A stretch of DNA of 64,000 bases from Enterobacterales bacterium CwR94 (GTDB lineage: Bacteria; Pseudomonadota; Gammaproteobacteria; Enterobacterales; Enterobacteriaceae). The notes under the pieces are model-generated. The model made no database searches. It saw only the letters and a list, made by a program, of their open reading frames with translations, and had not been told where the DNA came from. A program made the position numbers and the translations under genes. Each line of letters begins with the position of its first letter. Within the stretch, counting starts at the first letter, position 1. The stretch spans positions 1 through 64,000 of the forward strand of contig KZ478073.1 of NCBI GenBank assembly GCA_002837195.1, read 5' to 3'. Below are positions 37,965 through 48,981 of this stretch, piece by piece.

Positions 37965-39281
37965 ATGAGCACTACTCTGTACGCAAGCGCAATTAAGAAA
38001 ATGAATGTCAGACTCATGCCGTTCATTATGTTGTTATATCTTATTGCCTATATAGATCGTTCGAATATTTCGGTGGCGGCATTGCAGATGAATGCCGATC
38101 TTGCCATGACGGCGGAAATGTACGGTATCGCCGCCGGAATATTCTTCGTCACCTACATTATTTTTGAAGTGCCCAGCAACGTGGTGCTCACTAAAGTGGG
38201 CGCCCGCCGCTGGATAGCCCGTATTATGGTGACCTGGGGCATCATCGCTGCCGGGATGAGTCTGGTGCAAACGCCCACACAGCTGTATGTGATGCGTTTT
38301 TTACTGGGTGCAGCGGAAGCCGGATTCACGCCGGGGATTATCTATTATCTCTCGTGTTGGTATCCGCGTGGTCAGCGCGCACGGGCCATGTCGATGTTTT
38401 ATATCGGCGCGGCGTTGGCGTCAGTGATTGGATTACCCTTGTCAGGTACCTTGCTGAATTTGCACGGGATAGGGGGCGTAGAGGGCTGGCGCTGGTTATT
38501 TCTGCTGGAAGGTATCCCGGCTTTCCTGCTCGGGATCGTCACCTGGTTCTATCTGGATGATGCGCCAGATAAAGCCAACTGGCTGACCGAAAAGGAAAAA
38601 CAGGGGTTAATGGCGCAGTTGGCGCAGGATCAGGCGCAATCAGCCCTGCATCACCACCGTTGGCAGCCCGCACTGAAAAGTGGTCGGGTGTGGGCGTTAA
38701 GCCTGCTGTGGTTACTGCAAGCCTTTGGCACCATTGGTATTACGCTGTTTTTGCCGCTGATCGTGAAAAGTGTGGCAGCAGGGCACAGTGATTTAACGGT
38801 CAGTTTATTGTCTGCCGTACCGTTTCTGTGTGCCTGTTTCCTGATGTATTTCAATGGTCGCAGTTCGGATCGCACCGGTGAGCGTTCGCGCCATTTGGGC
38901 TTGCCGCTCATCCTGTCTGGCCTCCTGTTGCTGGCCGCGTTGTATGCCCCTGCGCAATGGATGTCGTATCTGTTGCTGGTCATGATGGTCGGGCTGAACT
39001 GGGCGATCACGCCCGTGTTTTGGGCAGTCACAACGGAAACTGTATCCGGTGTTGCGGGTGCGGCTTCGGTGGCATTAATTAATGCGGTGGCGAATATTGC
39101 CGGATTAACCTTTCCACCGGTTATGGGAAGAATAAAAGATATTACCGGAAATTATGATTACGGCTTATTGATTGTGGCAGGCGCATTAATTCTCGGCGGC
39201 CTGCTGGGATTAAAGCTGGGTATGAAAAAGGTGATTGAAAGCCAACCATCACCCAAGAAAAGTCATAAAGCAATATATTAA
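37965..39281 (+). CDS. MFS transporter of the anion:cation symporter family
   Basis: A 438-aa inner-membrane transporter with about 12 hydrophobic helices. The N-terminal PFIMLLYLIAYIDRSNISVAAL and the RFLLGAAEAGFTPGIIYYLSCWYP segment are typical of ACS-family carriers for sugar acids, tartrate or phthalate. It is clearly a different subfamily from DgoT, which follows 53 bases downstream. A GAGGAA ribosome site precedes the ATG. A 101-base gap with an AT-rich inverted repeat (near 37910-37930) separates it from dgoD, so it may have its own promoter or processing site. The substrate is unknown; an uronate or aldonate is likely from the neighbours. Confidence 0.82.
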   Translation: MSTTLYASAIKKMNVRLMPFIMLLYLIAYIDRSNISVAALQMNADLAMTAEMYGIAAGIFFVTYIIFEVPSNVVLTKVGARRWIARIMVTWGIIAAGMSLVQTPTQLYVMRFLLGAAEAGFTPGIIYYLSCWYPRGQRARAMSMFYIGAALASVIGLPLSGTLLNLHGIGGVEGWRWLFLLEGIPAFLLGIVTWFYLDDAPDKANWLTEKEKQGLMAQLAQDQAQSALHHHRWQPALKSGRVWALSLLWLLQAFGTIGITLFLPLIVKSVAAGHSDLTVSLLSAVPFLCACFLMYFNGRSSDRTGERSRHLGLPLILSGLLLLAALYAPAQWMSYLLLVMMVGLNWAITPVFWAVTTETVSGVAGAASVALINAVANIAGLTFPPVMGRIKDITGNYDYGLLIVAGALILGGLLGLKLGMKKVIESQPSPKKSHKAIY

Positions 39282-39334
39282 ATCTGTTTGTCGGTTGAAT
39301 GATTTCAACCGACGCCTTACCTCGGAGAAACACC

Positions 39335-40630
39335 ATGGAATTATCTGCCGTGGCGGCGAAGCCTACTCGCCGCCGTTATATTACGCTGATGATGATTTTT
39401 GTAACCGTCGTGATTTGCTATGTCGATCGCGCCAATCTGGCGGTTGCCTCAGCGCATATTCAGGAAGAATTTGGCATCACCAAAGCGCAAATGGGTTATG
39501 TGTTCTCGGCGTTTGCCTGGTTATATACCCTGTGCCAGATCCCTGGCGGCTGGTTCCTTGATCGCATCGGTTCTCGCATGACCTACTTTATCGCCATTAT
39601 GGGATGGTCAGTGGCCACTCTGTTGCAGGGGTTTGCGACCGGACTGCTATCGCTGATTGGTCTGCGTGCGATTACCGGTATTTTTGAAGCGCCGGCGTTT
39701 CCCACCAATAACCGCATTGTTACCAGTTGGTTCCCGGAGCAAGAACGTGCCTCCGCTGTTGGTTTCTACACCTCTGGGCAGTTCGTTGGTTTAGCCTTCC
39801 TGACGCCATTACTCATCTGGATTCAGGAGCTGCTGAGCTGGCACTGGGTATTTATCATCACGGGTGCTATCGGCATTATCTGGTCACTGGTGTGGATCAA
39901 ATACTATCAGCCGCCGCGCCGTAGCAAAGGCATCAACGAGGCGGAGCTGGCGCACATTCAGGATGGTGGCGGTCTGGTGGATGGCGACGCGCCGAGTGAA
40001 AAACGTCAGCGTGTGAAAATGACGGCTGCCGACTGGAAACTGGTGTTCCACCGTAAGTTGGTCGGCGTGTATTTAGGGCAGTTTGCGGTGACCTCAACGC
40101 TGTGGTTCTTCCTGACTTGGTTCCCGAACTACCTGACTCAGGAGAAGCATATCGCGGCACTGACCGCTGGCTTTATGACCACCGTGCCTTTCCTGGCGGC
40201 GTTTGTGGGCGTGATTCTGTCGGGTATGGTGGCCGATCGCCTGGTGCGTGCTGGCCGTTCAATTGGTTTTGCACGTAAGTTACCGATTATCTGCGGCTTA
40301 TTGATCTCCACCTGCATCATGGGCGCGAACTACACCAACGATCCCGTTTGGATTATGGTACTGATGGCGATTGCTTTCTTTGGTAATGGTTTTGCCTCTA
40401 TCACCTGGTCACTGGTCTCCTCACTGGCACCTGTGCGTTTGATTGGCCTGACCGGTGGCGTGTTTAACTTCGTTGGCGGTCTTGGCGGCATCACCGTACC
40501 GCTGGTGGTAGGCTACCTGGCACAGGATTATGGCTTCGCTCCTGCGCTGACCTATATCTCAATCGTTGCCCTGCTGGGTGCGCTCTCTTACATCTTGCTG
40601 GTGGGTGAAGTGAAACGCGTGGGCGAGTGA
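39335..40630 (+). CDS. dgoT: D-galactonate transporter DgoT
   Basis: A proton-coupled D-galactonate importer of the ACS family in the inner membrane. The 431 aa (430 in E. coli) are nearly identical to E. coli DgoT over long stretches, for example [40 protein letters not shown] and [19 protein letters not shown]. The ATG at 39335 is preferred because GGAGA (39324-39328) is well placed and the product length fits. It completes the set dgoRKADT needed to take up and degrade galactonate. Confidence 0.95.
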   Translation: MELSAVAAKPTRRRYITLMMIFVTVVICYVDRANLAVASAHIQEEFGITKAQMGYVFSAFAWLYTLCQIPGGWFLDRIGSRMTYFIAIMGWSVATLLQGFATGLLSLIGLRAITGIFEAPAFPTNNRIVTSWFPEQERASAVGFYTSGQFVGLAFLTPLLIWIQELLSWHWVFIITGAIGIIWSLVWIKYYQPPRRSKGINEAELAHIQDGGGLVDGDAPSEKRQRVKMTAADWKLVFHRKLVGVYLGQFAVTSTLWFFLTWFPNYLTQEKHIAALTAGFMTTVPFLAAFVGVILSGMVADRLVRAGRSIGFARKLPIICGLLISTCIMGANYTNDPVWIMVLMAIAFFGNGFASITWSLVSSLAPVRLIGLTGGVFNFVGGLGGITVPLVVGYLAQDYGFAPALTYISIVALLGALSYILLVGEVKRVGE

Positions 40631-40658
40631 TAAGCGCTGATAGTTATCAATGAACACT

Positions 40659-40691
40659 AAGCCCGGTGAATCGCCGTGCTTTATTATTTTT
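40659..40691 (+). terminator. Possible dgoT terminator
   Basis: AAGCCCGG (40659-40666) pairs with CCGTGCTT (40674-40681) with one mismatch, followed by TTATTATTTTT. It lies 28 bases after the dgoT stop. Confidence 0.55.
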
Positions 40692-40788
40692 GCCGATCCT
40701 AAAAAGAGGTCTAACGACAGCGTTGCACAGCATATTAACGTCGAGCTCCACTGAGGTTAGATGCGAGCGCAGAAGACGGCTTTCATCA

Positions 40789-40957
40789 ATGATATTTCAA
40801 TAGAGTTTGTTTGATCGGCGTAATGAATTGGCAAAGTTAAAACGGATTGTTACTTTCCTGTGCCTGTTTTGGGATGGGCTCTGTTTGCAAGCGATGTAGC
40901 AGCTATCGTTTACAAAACCACCTCGCATTACAACAGAATTGCCCGAGGAAGCGATTA
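40789..40957 (+). pseudogene. Remnant of a small gene upstream of the DUF1493 gene
   Basis: One frame reads MIFQ, an amber stop (40801-40803), then SLFDRRNELAKLKRIVTF. A shift at the CC of 40857-40858 (one extra base restores the frame) continues as PVPVLGWALFASDV, then AAIVYKTTSHYNRIARGSD, stopping at 40955-40957. The rejoined product would be about 55 aa with a hydrophobic middle. Its end sits three bases from the DUF1493 start, the spacing of an operon partner. I cannot name the family. Codon-like continuity on both sides of the shift suggests a recently broken gene; if translation starts at the TTG at 40807, only the frameshift remains. Confidence 0.5.
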
Positions 40958-40960
40958 AAT

Positions 40961-41287
40961 ATGGCGATAGATAATACGGTGTTAGCTTTTTTCCGTAGGG
41001 AACTCTCGCTGATGACTACGCTAACCATGAAGCCCATTCCCATCGAGATGGATACACCATTACAAGGATACGCAGCCGCAGATGAATTGGGTGATGCTAT
41101 AGAGAAATATGACGAACTATTTGGGGTAGATGTATCTGATTTGGATATGGTGCATTACTACCCTTGGAAACTGGAGTGGTTTTTCCGTAAATGGTTTACC
41201 GAAGAGCCGATAAAGCAAGTTTCGAAACCCCTTACTGTACGAATGTTTGCTGAATCAGCAAAAGCTGGGAAATGGTTATTCGACTAA
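40961..41287 (+). CDS. DUF1493 family protein
   Basis: A 108-aa acidic protein resembling the DUF1493 family of enterobacteria, which has a small helical, acyl-carrier-like sequence pattern: an N-terminal helix (DNTVLAFFRREL), the segment DELGDAIEKYDELFGVDVSDLDMVHYYP, and the closing PLTVRMFAESAKAGKW. No function is known. The ATG at 40961 has GAGGAA ten bases upstream. An in-frame extension to 40847 has no ribosome site and overlaps the broken gene. The locus separates dgo from hslVU, and base composition is lower in GC than either neighbour. Confidence 0.68.
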   Translation: MAIDNTVLAFFRRELSLMTTLTMKPIPIEMDTPLQGYAAADELGDAIEKYDELFGVDVSDLDMVHYYPWKLEWFFRKWFTEEPIKQVSKPLTVRMFAESAKAGKWLFD

Positions 41288-41359
41288 AAACAAGCAAGGA
41301 GCATAACGACAAATGGCAATATTCGTCATTATGCTTATGAACACGCTTAAGGCAGGTAA

Positions 41360-41382
41360 GCCCCGCCCGTAAACGGCGGGGC
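41360..41382 (-). terminator. hslU terminator stem
   Basis: GCCCCGCC (41360-41367) pairs with GGCGGGGC (41375-41382), just after the hslU stop on the minus strand. No U tract is present, so it may mainly protect the 3' end. Confidence 0.55.
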
Positions 41383-41387
41383 AGCTA

Positions 41388-42722
41388 TCACAGAATAAAG
41401 CGGCTCAGATCTTCGTCGGCGACCAGCGCATCAAGATGCTTGCTTACGTACTCTGCATCGATCACAAAACTTTCACCGCTGCGATCGCTGGCATCAAAGG
41501 AGATATCCTCCATCAAGCGTTCCAACACGGTGTGCAGGCGGCGCGCACCGATGTTTTCGGTCGTTTCATTGACCTGCCATGCTGCTTCTGCAATGCGGCG
41601 AATACCTTCTTCTGTAAAGTCGATGTTGACCCCTTCGGTGGCCATCAGCGCTTTGTATTGCACGGTGACGGAGGCGTTGGGCTCTGTCAGGATGCGCTCG
41701 AAATCCTGCGTGGTCAGTGCCTGCAGTTCTACACGAATAGGCAGACGGCCTTGCAGTTCTGGGATCAGATCGGAGGGGCTGGCAACCTGGAATGCGCCGG
41801 ACGCGATAAACAGAATGTGATCGGTTTTCACCATGCCGTGTTTGGTGGACACCGTACAGCCTTCCACCAGTGGTAGCAGATCGCGCTGTACGCCTTCACG
41901 TGAGACATCCGGACCAGAACTTTGACCGCCACGCTTACAGATTTTATCAATCTCATCGATGAACACGATACCGTGCTGCTCTACCGCATCAATGGCATCT
42001 TGCTTGAGTTCTTCTGGGTTCACCAGCTTCGCGGCTTCTTCTTCGATCAGCAACTTCATTGCGTCTTTGATCTTCAGCTTACGCGGTTTCTGCTTTTGGC
42101 CACCCAGGTTCTGGAACATAGACTGCAACTGGCTGGTCATCTCTTCCATGCCCGGCGGTGCCATGATCTCTACGCCTGCGGAGGACGCCGCCAGATTGAT
42201 TTCAATCTCTTTGTCATCCAACTGGCCCTCACGCAATTTCTTACGGAAAGACTGACGTGCCGCAGAGGGCTCTGCGGTGCTTTCCGACTGGCCCCAGTTG
42301 TTTTTGGCCGGTGGAATTAGCACATCAAGAATGCGCTCTTCCGCCATCTCTTCAGCACGATAGCGGTTTTTTTCAATCGCCTGCATGCGCACCATTTTGA
42401 TCGCCGAATCGGTCAGATCGCGGATGATGGAATCAACTTCTTTCCCCACGTAGCCCACTTCGGTGAACTTGGTGGCTTCCACTTTGATAAAAGGTGCGTT
42501 GGCCAGCTTCGCCAAACGGCGTGCAATTTCCGTTTTACCGACACCGGTCGGGCCGATCATCAAAATGTTTTTCGGCGTGACTTCATGGCGCAGCTCTTCA
42601 TCGAGCTGCATACGGCGCCAGCGGTTACGCAGCGCAATAGAAACGGCTTTCTTCGCGCTGTCCTGACCAATAATAAAGCGGTTCAGTTCGCTGACGATTT
42701 CGCGAGGGGTCATTTCAGACAT
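41388..42722 (-). CDS. hslU: HslU, ATPase subunit of the HslVU protease
   Basis: An AAA+ unfoldase hexamer that feeds substrates to HslV. The 444 aa have Walker [10 protein letters not shown] (about 59-67), the pore motif GYVGKEV, the intermediate domain, and Walker [13 protein letters not shown]. The C-terminus ends in EDLSRFIL, the tail that inserts into HslV. It follows hslV by 9 bases and is cotranscribed from the sigma-32 promoter at 43329-43356. Downstream, the menA-rraA genes that follow hslU in E. coli are absent. Confidence 0.97.
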   Translation of the reverse strand: MSEMTPREIVSELNRFIIGQDSAKKAVSIALRNRWRRMQLDEELRHEVTPKNILMIGPTGVGKTEIARRLAKLANAPFIKVEATKFTEVGYVGKEVDSIIRDLTDSAIKMVRMQAIEKNRYRAEEMAEERILDVLIPPAKNNWGQSESTAEPSAARQSFRKKLREGQLDDKEIEINLAASSAGVEIMAPPGMEEMTSQLQSMFQNLGGQKQKPRKLKIKDAMKLLIEEEAAKLVNPEELKQDAIDAVEQHGIVFIDEIDKICKRGGQSSGPDVSREGVQRDLLPLVEGCTVSTKHGMVKTDHILFIASGAFQVASPSDLIPELQGRLPIRVELQALTTQDFERILTEPNASVTVQYKALMATEGVNIDFTEEGIRRIAEAAWQVNETTENIGARRLHTVLERLMEDISFDASDRSGESFVIDAEYVSKHLDALVADEDLSRFIL

Positions 42723-42731
42723 AGGGATTCC

Positions 42732-43262
42732 TTACGCTTTAGTCGAGAGGGTTTCGATGGTGAGATTGTGGTTGGTGTAGATGCAAATATCGCCAGCGAT
42801 ATTCAGTGACTTTTCCACGATGTCACGAGCGTTTAAGTCGGTATTTTCCAACATGGCGCGTGCCGCAGCCTGGGCATACGGGCCGCCTGAGCCAATGGCG
42901 ATCAGGTCGTTTTCAGGTTGGATAACATCACCGTTACCGGTAATGATCAGTGAAGCGGTTTCATCCGCCACGGCCAGCAAGGCTTCTAATTTGCGCAGCA
43001 TACGATCGGTACGCCAATCTTTTGCCAGCTCAACGGCCGCTTTGGTTAAATGTCCCTGGTGCATCTCCAGCTTGCGCTCGAAGAGTTCAAACAGGGTAAA
43101 GGCATCTGCAGTACCGCCCGCAAACCCGGCAATGACTTTATCATTGTAAAGGCGACGCACTTTTTTCACGTTGCCTTTCATTACGGTATTGCCGAGGGTA
43201 GCCTGGCCATCGCCGCCAATCACTACCTGGCCGTTGCGTCGTACACTTACAATTGTTGTCAC
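42732..43262 (-). CDS. hslV: HslV, peptidase subunit of the HslVU protease
   Basis: A proteasome-like threonine peptidase. After removal of Met1 the mature protein begins [10 protein letters not shown] with the catalytic threonine, so the GTG start at 43262 is fixed by the mechanism. It gives 176 aa as in E. coli. Further landmarks are [20 protein letters not shown] and [20 protein letters not shown] lies seven bases before the GTG. The leader carries a hairpin at 43292-43312. Confidence 0.97.
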   Translation of the reverse strand: MTTIVSVRRNGQVVIGGDGQATLGNTVMKGNVKKVRRLYNDKVIAGFAGGTADAFTLFELFERKLEMHQGHLTKAAVELAKDWRTDRMLRKLEALLAVADETASLIITGNGDVIQPENDLIAIGSGGPYAQAAARAMLENTDLNARDIVEKSLNIAGDICIYTNHNLTIETLSTKA

Positions 43263-43291
43263 GGGCAGACCCCTATTCAGTCGGTGAATCA

Positions 43292-43312
43292 TCCCGCGCT
43301 CATCACGCGGGA
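43292..43312 (-). promoter_or_regulatory. Stem-loop in the hslVU leader
   Basis: TCCCGCG (43292-43298) pairs with CGCGGGA (43306-43312) around a seven-base loop, close to the expected 5' end of the heat-shock transcript. A 5' stem-loop that stabilises hslVU mRNA has been described in E. coli; equivalence here is inference. Confidence 0.6.
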
Positions 43313-43328
43313 GTGAGAATGAAAAGAG

Positions 43329-43356
43329 ATATGGGGGAGATTACGGGGGTTTCAAC
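43329..43356 (-). promoter_or_regulatory. Sigma-32 heat-shock promoter of hslVU
   Basis: The minus strand reads GGTTGAA, a 14-base spacer, then CCCCATAT, matching the sigma-32 consensus CTTGAA-N13-15-CCCCAT-T. The -35 (TTGAA at 43355-43351) overlaps the ftsN stop codon and lies within a GGGGGTTGAAACCCCC palindrome (43345-43360). Confidence 0.85.
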
Positions 43357-44314
43357 CCCCGGCAGCGACAAGAATGCAGCTGGAGTGGCCGGAGCCTTTA
43401 AGACGAGACAGTGTACTGTCAGCCGCACTGCGGCTGTTTAATGGGCCAATGACCACGCGATTCCAGCCACCGCCAGCGGTGATCCGGCTTTCAAATCCTT
43501 CAAAGGCCAACTGGGCGCGAACGGACTCGGCCTGATCGGTGCCTTTAAACGAACCGCACTGTACGGTCCAACGTTGTGAGGCCGTTTTCTCTGGCTGTTT
43601 TGGCGCTGCATTCTGCTGTGGTGACGTATTCGTGACCGGTGCAGCAGGTTGTTGCGCGGCTTGCTGCTGGCGGCGTTGTTGCTCAGCACGTTGCTGTTCG
43701 GCCTGTTGCTGCTGGCGGCGCTGTTGCTCAAGACGTTGCTGCTCTGCCTGCTGCTGACGGCGCTGCTGTTCCGCTAGCTGCTGCGTCTGTTGCTGGGTTT
43801 GTTGCTGTTGCTGCAAACGGGACTGCTGTTCTAACTGTGATTGACGTTGCAGGGTCTGTTGGCGCTGCGCCGGCGTTTGTTCATTCCACGGGACTTCATT
43901 GAGCTGGGTAGGGCGCTGACGCATGTCGGCTTCCATTTGCTCTAACAACTGGCGCTGTTCATTGGTCAGCTGTTTTTTGTTATTCACTTCACCACCGGCG
44001 GTGGGTTCAGTCGGCGTGACAATGCCAGGCTGGCGGTTTTCCAGCTCTTTTATATAGCGCCAGCGCTCTTCGGGTTTCGGCGGTAAGCCATTCCCCGTCG
44101 CCTTATGATTAGGCAGAGTCGGTGTTTCTTCTTTTTTATGATTGGCGATAAACCACAAACCACCGACGAACGTTACCAACACGGCAACGGCCAGTACGAT
44201 CATAAGTTTTGAGGTTCCTGAACCGCTGCGACTGTTCTTTCCGCGGCTGCTGCTGCCCTTTTTGCGACGCGTCCCTGTTGAACGCCCGCGGCCTACGTAA
44301 TCTTTTTGTGCCAC
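43352..44314 (-). CDS. ftsN: Cell division protein FtsN
   Basis: A late divisome protein that triggers septal peptidoglycan synthesis. The 320 aa (319 in E. coli) comprise a short basic cytoplasmic tail (MAQKDYVGRGRSTGTRRKKGSS), one transmembrane helix (about 38-58), the periplasmic essential region including EERWRYIKELENRQ, a long glutamine-rich linker (about 160-235) built from QQAEQQR-like units, and the C-terminal SPOR domain (about 245-320, WTVQCGSFKGTDQAESVRAQLAFEGFES) that binds denuded glycan. The linker is more regular than in E. coli. Gene order ftsN-hslV is as in E. coli. Confidence 0.95.
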   Translation of the reverse strand: MAQKDYVGRGRSTGTRRKKGSSSRGKNSRSGSGTSKLMIVLAVAVLVTFVGGLWFIANHKKEETPTLPNHKATGNGLPPKPEERWRYIKELENRQPGIVTPTEPTAGGEVNNKKQLTNEQRQLLEQMEADMRQRPTQLNEVPWNEQTPAQRQQTLQRQSQLEQQSRLQQQQQTQQQTQQLAEQQRRQQQAEQQRLEQQRRQQQQAEQQRAEQQRRQQQAAQQPAAPVTNTSPQQNAAPKQPEKTASQRWTVQCGSFKGTDQAESVRAQLAFEGFESRITAGGGWNRVVIGPLNSRSAADSTLSRLKGSGHSSCILVAAGG

Positions 44315-44468
44315 ACTCGTTCCGCTAATTCATTTAAAGAAAATCATGCCAGACTGCTTTGCCTGTCGGCGATAGCCGCCCGTCATGTTACTTAAGGGGC
44401 TGTGCTTTGACCAGCAGCTTGGAGGGTAAGAATCCACTGAATCTTACCTTAAAACGCGTTAAATTTGG

Positions 44469-45515
44469 TTACTTTGCTCGCTTATTTGATGGCGGTGGTG
44501 CCGTACTGCCGCGTCGTTTAATTTCGAAATCAAGCAGACGCGAGCCCGTGCTGACGTTTTTACCCTGCAGTTGCTCCAGCAGCAGCAACATCGCTTCGCA
44601 GCCAATTTCAAAACGCGGCTGAGCGATGGTGGTCAGCGGGGGATCGCTGTAACGGGAGAGTTCGATGTCATCAAAACCAATCAGCGACAAATCTTCGGGG
44701 ATGCGTAAACCGAGTTCCTTCGCCTGTTTCATCGCACCCAGCGCCAGAATATCGCTGTGACAGAAGATCGCCTGCGGCGGTTCTTCCAGTGTCATTAATT
44801 GCGCCAATGCCTGGGTGCCCGCTTCAAAGGTGAAGTCACCCCGCACAATATAGGTGGGATCAACGGGAATGCCACTGCGTCGCAGTGCCTGAATATAGCC
44901 TTGCAGACGATAGTGGCACAGTGGCATGTGATCGGGGCCAGCAATGCACGCAATACGGCGATGCCCTTTCTGTTGCAGATGTGACACCGCCTCAAAGGCC
45001 GCCGTCAGGTTATCGATATGCACCGTCGGCAGCCCCAGTTCCGGCGCAAACTCGTTGGCCATCACCATCGGCGGTAAATTGCGTTGGTCATCGTGTTGCG
45101 TGTCAAAGGGCACATTGGAGCCCAACAAAACCATACCGTCGATTTGTCGCGTCAGCATGAGATTCAGAAATGACTTTTCCTGCTGATTTTGATGGGCGCA
45201 ATCGCCAATCAAAACCAAATAGCCCTCTTGCGCAGCGGTGACTTCAACGCCGCGAATCATCTCGCTGAAAAAGGGATCGCAAATATCGGGGACGATAACC
45301 AGAATGGTTTTTGAATCGTAACGGCGAGCGGTGCGTGCGGCACCTTGGGCGGTATAACCGACATCAATGACTGCTTGCTCGACTTTTCTGCGAGTGGTAA
45401 CAGAGACTTTTTCAGGATTGGTTAATGCCCGCGAAACGGTGGCGGTAGACACGCCCGCGCGTTCTGCGACATCTTTCATGGTCGCTGCTACTGACTCTTG
45501 GTTCTGCTCCAACAC
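44469..45515 (-). CDS. cytR: LacI-family repressor CytR
   Basis: A cytidine-responsive repressor of nucleoside uptake and catabolism that acts with CRP. The 348 aa (341 in E. coli) have the N-terminal HTH TMKDVAERAGVSTATVSRAL (residues about 12-31) and the effector-binding core with PDICDPFFSEMIRGVEV, GDCAHQNQQEKSFL, PPMVMANEFAPELGLPTVHIDNL and FCHSDILALGAM. A short N-terminal extension (MLEQNQESVAA) differs from E. coli. A 17-bp palindrome lies 67 bases upstream. Confidence 0.94.
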   Translation of the reverse strand: MLEQNQESVAATMKDVAERAGVSTATVSRALTNPEKVSVTTRRKVEQAVIDVGYTAQGAARTARRYDSKTILVIVPDICDPFFSEMIRGVEVTAAQEGYLVLIGDCAHQNQQEKSFLNLMLTRQIDGMVLLGSNVPFDTQHDDQRNLPPMVMANEFAPELGLPTVHIDNLTAAFEAVSHLQQKGHRRIACIAGPDHMPLCHYRLQGYIQALRRSGIPVDPTYIVRGDFTFEAGTQALAQLMTLEEPPQAIFCHSDILALGAMKQAKELGLRIPEDLSLIGFDDIELSRYSDPPLTTIAQPRFEIGCEAMLLLLEQLQGKNVSTGSRLLDFEIKRRGSTAPPPSNKRAK

Positions 45516-45582
45516 GTCTTCTCCACGCCGGACTTCGCCGACCCTTCATACAATTATGGTAATGATGTTCAACACTCATCCG

Positions 45583-45599
45583 TAAGAATCACATTCTTA
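45583..45599. promoter_or_regulatory. Perfect palindrome upstream of cytR
   Basis: TAAGAAT-CAC-ATTCTTA is an exact inverted repeat in the 168-base gap between cytR and priA. On the minus strand its centre plus flank reads TGTGATTCTTAC, sharing the TGTGA half of a CRP site. It does not look like the known CytR octamers. Confidence 0.5.
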
Positions 45600-45683
45600 T
45601 CAGATTGCTGGCTGCGTCTGTTACCTAATTTGCATAAAAAGTGTGATCAGCGTGGCTTTTTTCGAGTCACATCGCATTCTGAC

Positions 45684-48080
<2,397 letters not shown>

Positions 48081-48097
48081 TTATACCGAGGTTTGCC

Positions 48098-48310
48098 ATG
48101 AAAAAAGATATCCATCCTAAGTATGCAGAAGTGACTGCGAACTGCTCTTGCGGCAACGTGATCCATACCCGTTCAACCGTATCGCACAACCTGAACCTGG
48201 ACGTTTGTGGTAAATGCCACCCGTTCTACACCGGTAAGCAGCGTGTTGCTGATACTGGCGGCCGTGTTGATCGCTTCAACAAGCGTTTCAGCATCCCAGG
48301 CAGCAAGTAA
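48098..48310 (+). CDS. rpmE: 50S ribosomal protein L31 (zinc-binding form)
   Basis: L31 sits at the bridge between the ribosomal subunits. The 70 aa match E. coli RpmE. Zinc ligands Cys16, Cys18, Cys37 and Cys40 are all present, so this is the C+ form replaced by the cysteine-free paralogue under zinc starvation. No paralogue is in the window. Confidence 0.97.
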   Translation: MKKDIHPKYAEVTANCSCGNVIHTRSTVSHNLNLDVCGKCHPFYTGKQRVADTGGRVDRFNKRFSIPGSK

Positions 48311-48350
48311 GTTCTGCATTGCGACAGGAAACTGTTGCGACGGAAAAAAG

Positions 48351-48375
48351 AAACCCAGCAGCGCTGGGTTTTTTT
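48351..48375. terminator. Bidirectional terminator between rpmE and metJ
   Basis: AAACCCAGC (48351-48359) pairs with GCTGGGTTT (48363-48371), with T continuing to 48375 on the right and A on the left. It serves convergent rpmE and metJ. Confidence 0.9.
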
Positions 48376-48386
48376 ATGTCTGAAAT

Positions 48387-48704
48387 TCAGTATTCCCAGG
48401 TGTCAGGGTCGACACCCAACTGACGCATAATCTTTTTCGCTTCTTCGGGGATCTCGTTACTGCGTTCTTTGCGCAGATCAACATCATCCGGAAGTGGCTG
48501 CCCGGTAAAAGCATGTAAGAACGCTTCGCACAGCAACTCGCTATTTGTTGCATGGCGCAGGTTATTCACCTGACGACGCGTGCGCTCGTCCGTTAAAATT
48601 TTCAATACCTTCAGCGGAATGGAGACAGTGATCTTCTTGACCTGCTCGCTCTTCTTGCCGTGTTCAGCGTAAGGGCTGATATATTCGCCGTTCCATTCAG
48701 CCAT
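48387..48704 (-). CDS. metJ: Methionine repressor MetJ
   Basis: A ribbon-helix-helix repressor with S-adenosylmethionine as corepressor. The 105 aa equal the E. coli length. The DNA-contacting strand is [47 protein letters not shown] split over residues about 22-70. It is divergent from metBL, with met boxes between them. The yiiX gene that lies near rpmE-metJ in E. coli is absent. Confidence 0.96.
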   Translation of the reverse strand: MAEWNGEYISPYAEHGKKSEQVKKITVSIPLKVLKILTDERTRRQVNNLRHATNSELLCEAFLHAFTGQPLPDDVDLRKERSNEIPEEAKKIMRQLGVDPDTWEY

Positions 48705-48889
48705 GGGTTACCTTGTCATCATTTATAGTTGAAATGCCGGGTTTAATCTTATTGTCCCCGATTTTAACATGTCTTTGGTTTACGGAGCAGCATACTCTGC
48801 TCTGAAAATCACCGCTAAAGACGCGTGTTTCATCGGGCTATTGCTGCATATACTAGCGGCAATTACCGTTTTGCTCAATCTATACGCAA

Positions 48890-48921
48890 AGACATTTAGA
48901 TGTCCAGATGTATTGACGTCC
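48890..48921. promoter_or_regulatory. Four tandem met boxes between metJ and metB
   Basis: Contiguous 8-mers AGACATTT, AGATGTCC, AGATGTAT and TGACGTCC match the MetJ consensus AGACGTCT at five to six positions each. They lie 61-92 bases before metB. The rest of the gap 48705-48981 holds promoter sequence and no gene. Confidence 0.85.
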
Positions 48922-48981
48922 AATAAGGGAGGGTTTAGGCTTATCGCTCTCAAACTTCTCATTGTCGATACAGGGATCACC

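Noticed and set aside
43539-43902. Cysteine- and alanine-rich frames on the plus strand opposite ftsN
   Set aside because: They are shadows of the glutamine-rich FtsN linker (CTG/CAG repeats read in reverse).
48769-48981. In-frame upstream extension of metB
   Set aside because: It runs through the metB promoter and the four met boxes; MetB homologues start at the ATG at 48982.
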